Assembly (NCBI RefSeq): GCF_900188425.1
Contig: NZ_FZON01000050.1
Span: forward strand, 1-37,927
Direction of reading: 5' to 3'
Source: Antarctobacter heliothermus
GTDB taxonomy: Bacteria; Pseudomonadota; Alphaproteobacteria; Rhodobacterales; Rhodobacteraceae
DNA: 37,927 nt
The notes under the pieces: generated by a model
Databases searched by the model: none
Seen by the model: only the letters and a program-made list of their open reading frames with translations
What the model was told of the DNA's origin: nothing
Translations under genes and position numbers: made by a program
In this document: piece by piece, positions 37,591-37,927 of the stretch
How positions within the stretch are numbered: the stretch's first letter is position 1
Layout of the letters: every line of letters starts with the position of its first letter

Positions 37591-37927
37591 CCGTTTAACC
37601 CGCAATATTCACCGGCGGTCCGTGTGCGGTGTGATTTCGGGGCGCGGTCGGGTTTCTTGACCTTGCGTGTGGCAGGAAGGGCGATCACGCTGCCGACGTT
37701 CGCGTCATACGTGTGGGTGGATGTGTTCGCGGCGCTTTCGGGCGAACGCGGTGATGCATCCGCACACGGCGTTGAACGCCACCGGGATCGGTGGCGACGG
37801 TCGGGAAGCGCGGTCATACAGGCGGTTCGGATCAGGGGCCGGCCCAATGCATCCTGATGATTGTCGGCCATAGCATAGACCAGAAAGGCGCGGCGCTGCT
37901 TGCAAGCGCGAGCGTCATCCGGCGGCC
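37591..37927. mobile_element. Probable end of an unidentified inserted element
   Basis: From CCGTTTAACCCGCAATATTC onward the base composition jumps to GC-rich, and the upstream gene's coding pattern ends. Both strands have open frames, but none matches a transposase that I recognise. An insertion-sequence terminus with its non-coding border is the likeliest explanation; the window ends before it can be identified. Confidence 0.35.

Noticed and set aside
1-37927. tRNA or rRNA genes, including a tRNA that could serve as attachment site
   Set aside because: I found no cloverleaf or conserved tRNA T-loop sequence by eye; a dedicated tRNA scan would be needed to exclude one fully.

Overview
The window reads as most of a prophage in a high-GC alphaproteobacterium, most likely of the Rhodobacterales. 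I infer this from the GTA-type tail-tip genes (DUF2460, DUF2163, NlpC/P60 and a very large baseplate protein), the prohead protease/major capsid fusion, and a set of small DUF families that I associate with Rhodobacteraceae prophages. All family names come from reading motifs by eye; no database search was run.

Layout. 1-5764 (+): early/replication module, with a helicase C-terminus, a DUF6511-like protein, a PD-(D/E)XK nuclease, a primase/helicase ATPase, an iteron-like repeat array that is a candidate origin, a RuvC-like resolvase, a small unknown gene and a DUF6362-like protein. The genes overlap by a few bases, as in one translationally coupled unit. 5765-6166: non-coding, with GTCCA repeats. 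6167-8960 (+): two DNA methyltransferases (a ParB-domain/N-MTase fusion and a C5-MTase) and a small membrane protein. 9014-10438 (-): four small accessory genes (DUF3489-like, two unknown, DUF6900-like). 10550-31675 (+): terminase, head, tail and lysis genes in canonical siphophage order. A ribosome-hibernation-factor-like gene (18307-18621) sits on the opposite strand inside this late operon. The tail chaperone shows a textbook A AAA AAC slippery site for -1 frameshifting.

31676-31972 holds strong hairpins between convergent transcription units. 31973-35369 (-) is an overlapping three-gene cassette: a large serine recombinase followed by two different ParB-like proteins with no ParA. Divergent from it is a small HTH-like gene (35506-35811) whose 5' end contains two palindromes spaced exactly 21 bp apart. 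Then come a ParD/ParE toxin-antitoxin pair and the 5' part of an McrB-like restriction ATPase, which is broken just after its Walker A motif, probably by a mobile element running off the window.

How the genes work together: the early genes would replicate and process phage DNA, the methyltransferases would mask it from restriction, the leftward genes are accessory, and the late operon would package DNA, build a long non-contractile tail with a GTA-like tip, and lyse the cell by M15 endolysin and spanins. The right-hand block looks like a separate mobile/stability/defence cassette, or a plasmid-like maintenance module of the same element. The most notable observations are the recombinase-ParB-ParB cassette with its amber-interrupted leader and phased palindromes, the hibernation-factor moron, the frameshift site, the iteron array, and a roughly 570-base stretch in which two reading frames both look like methyltransferase C-termini.
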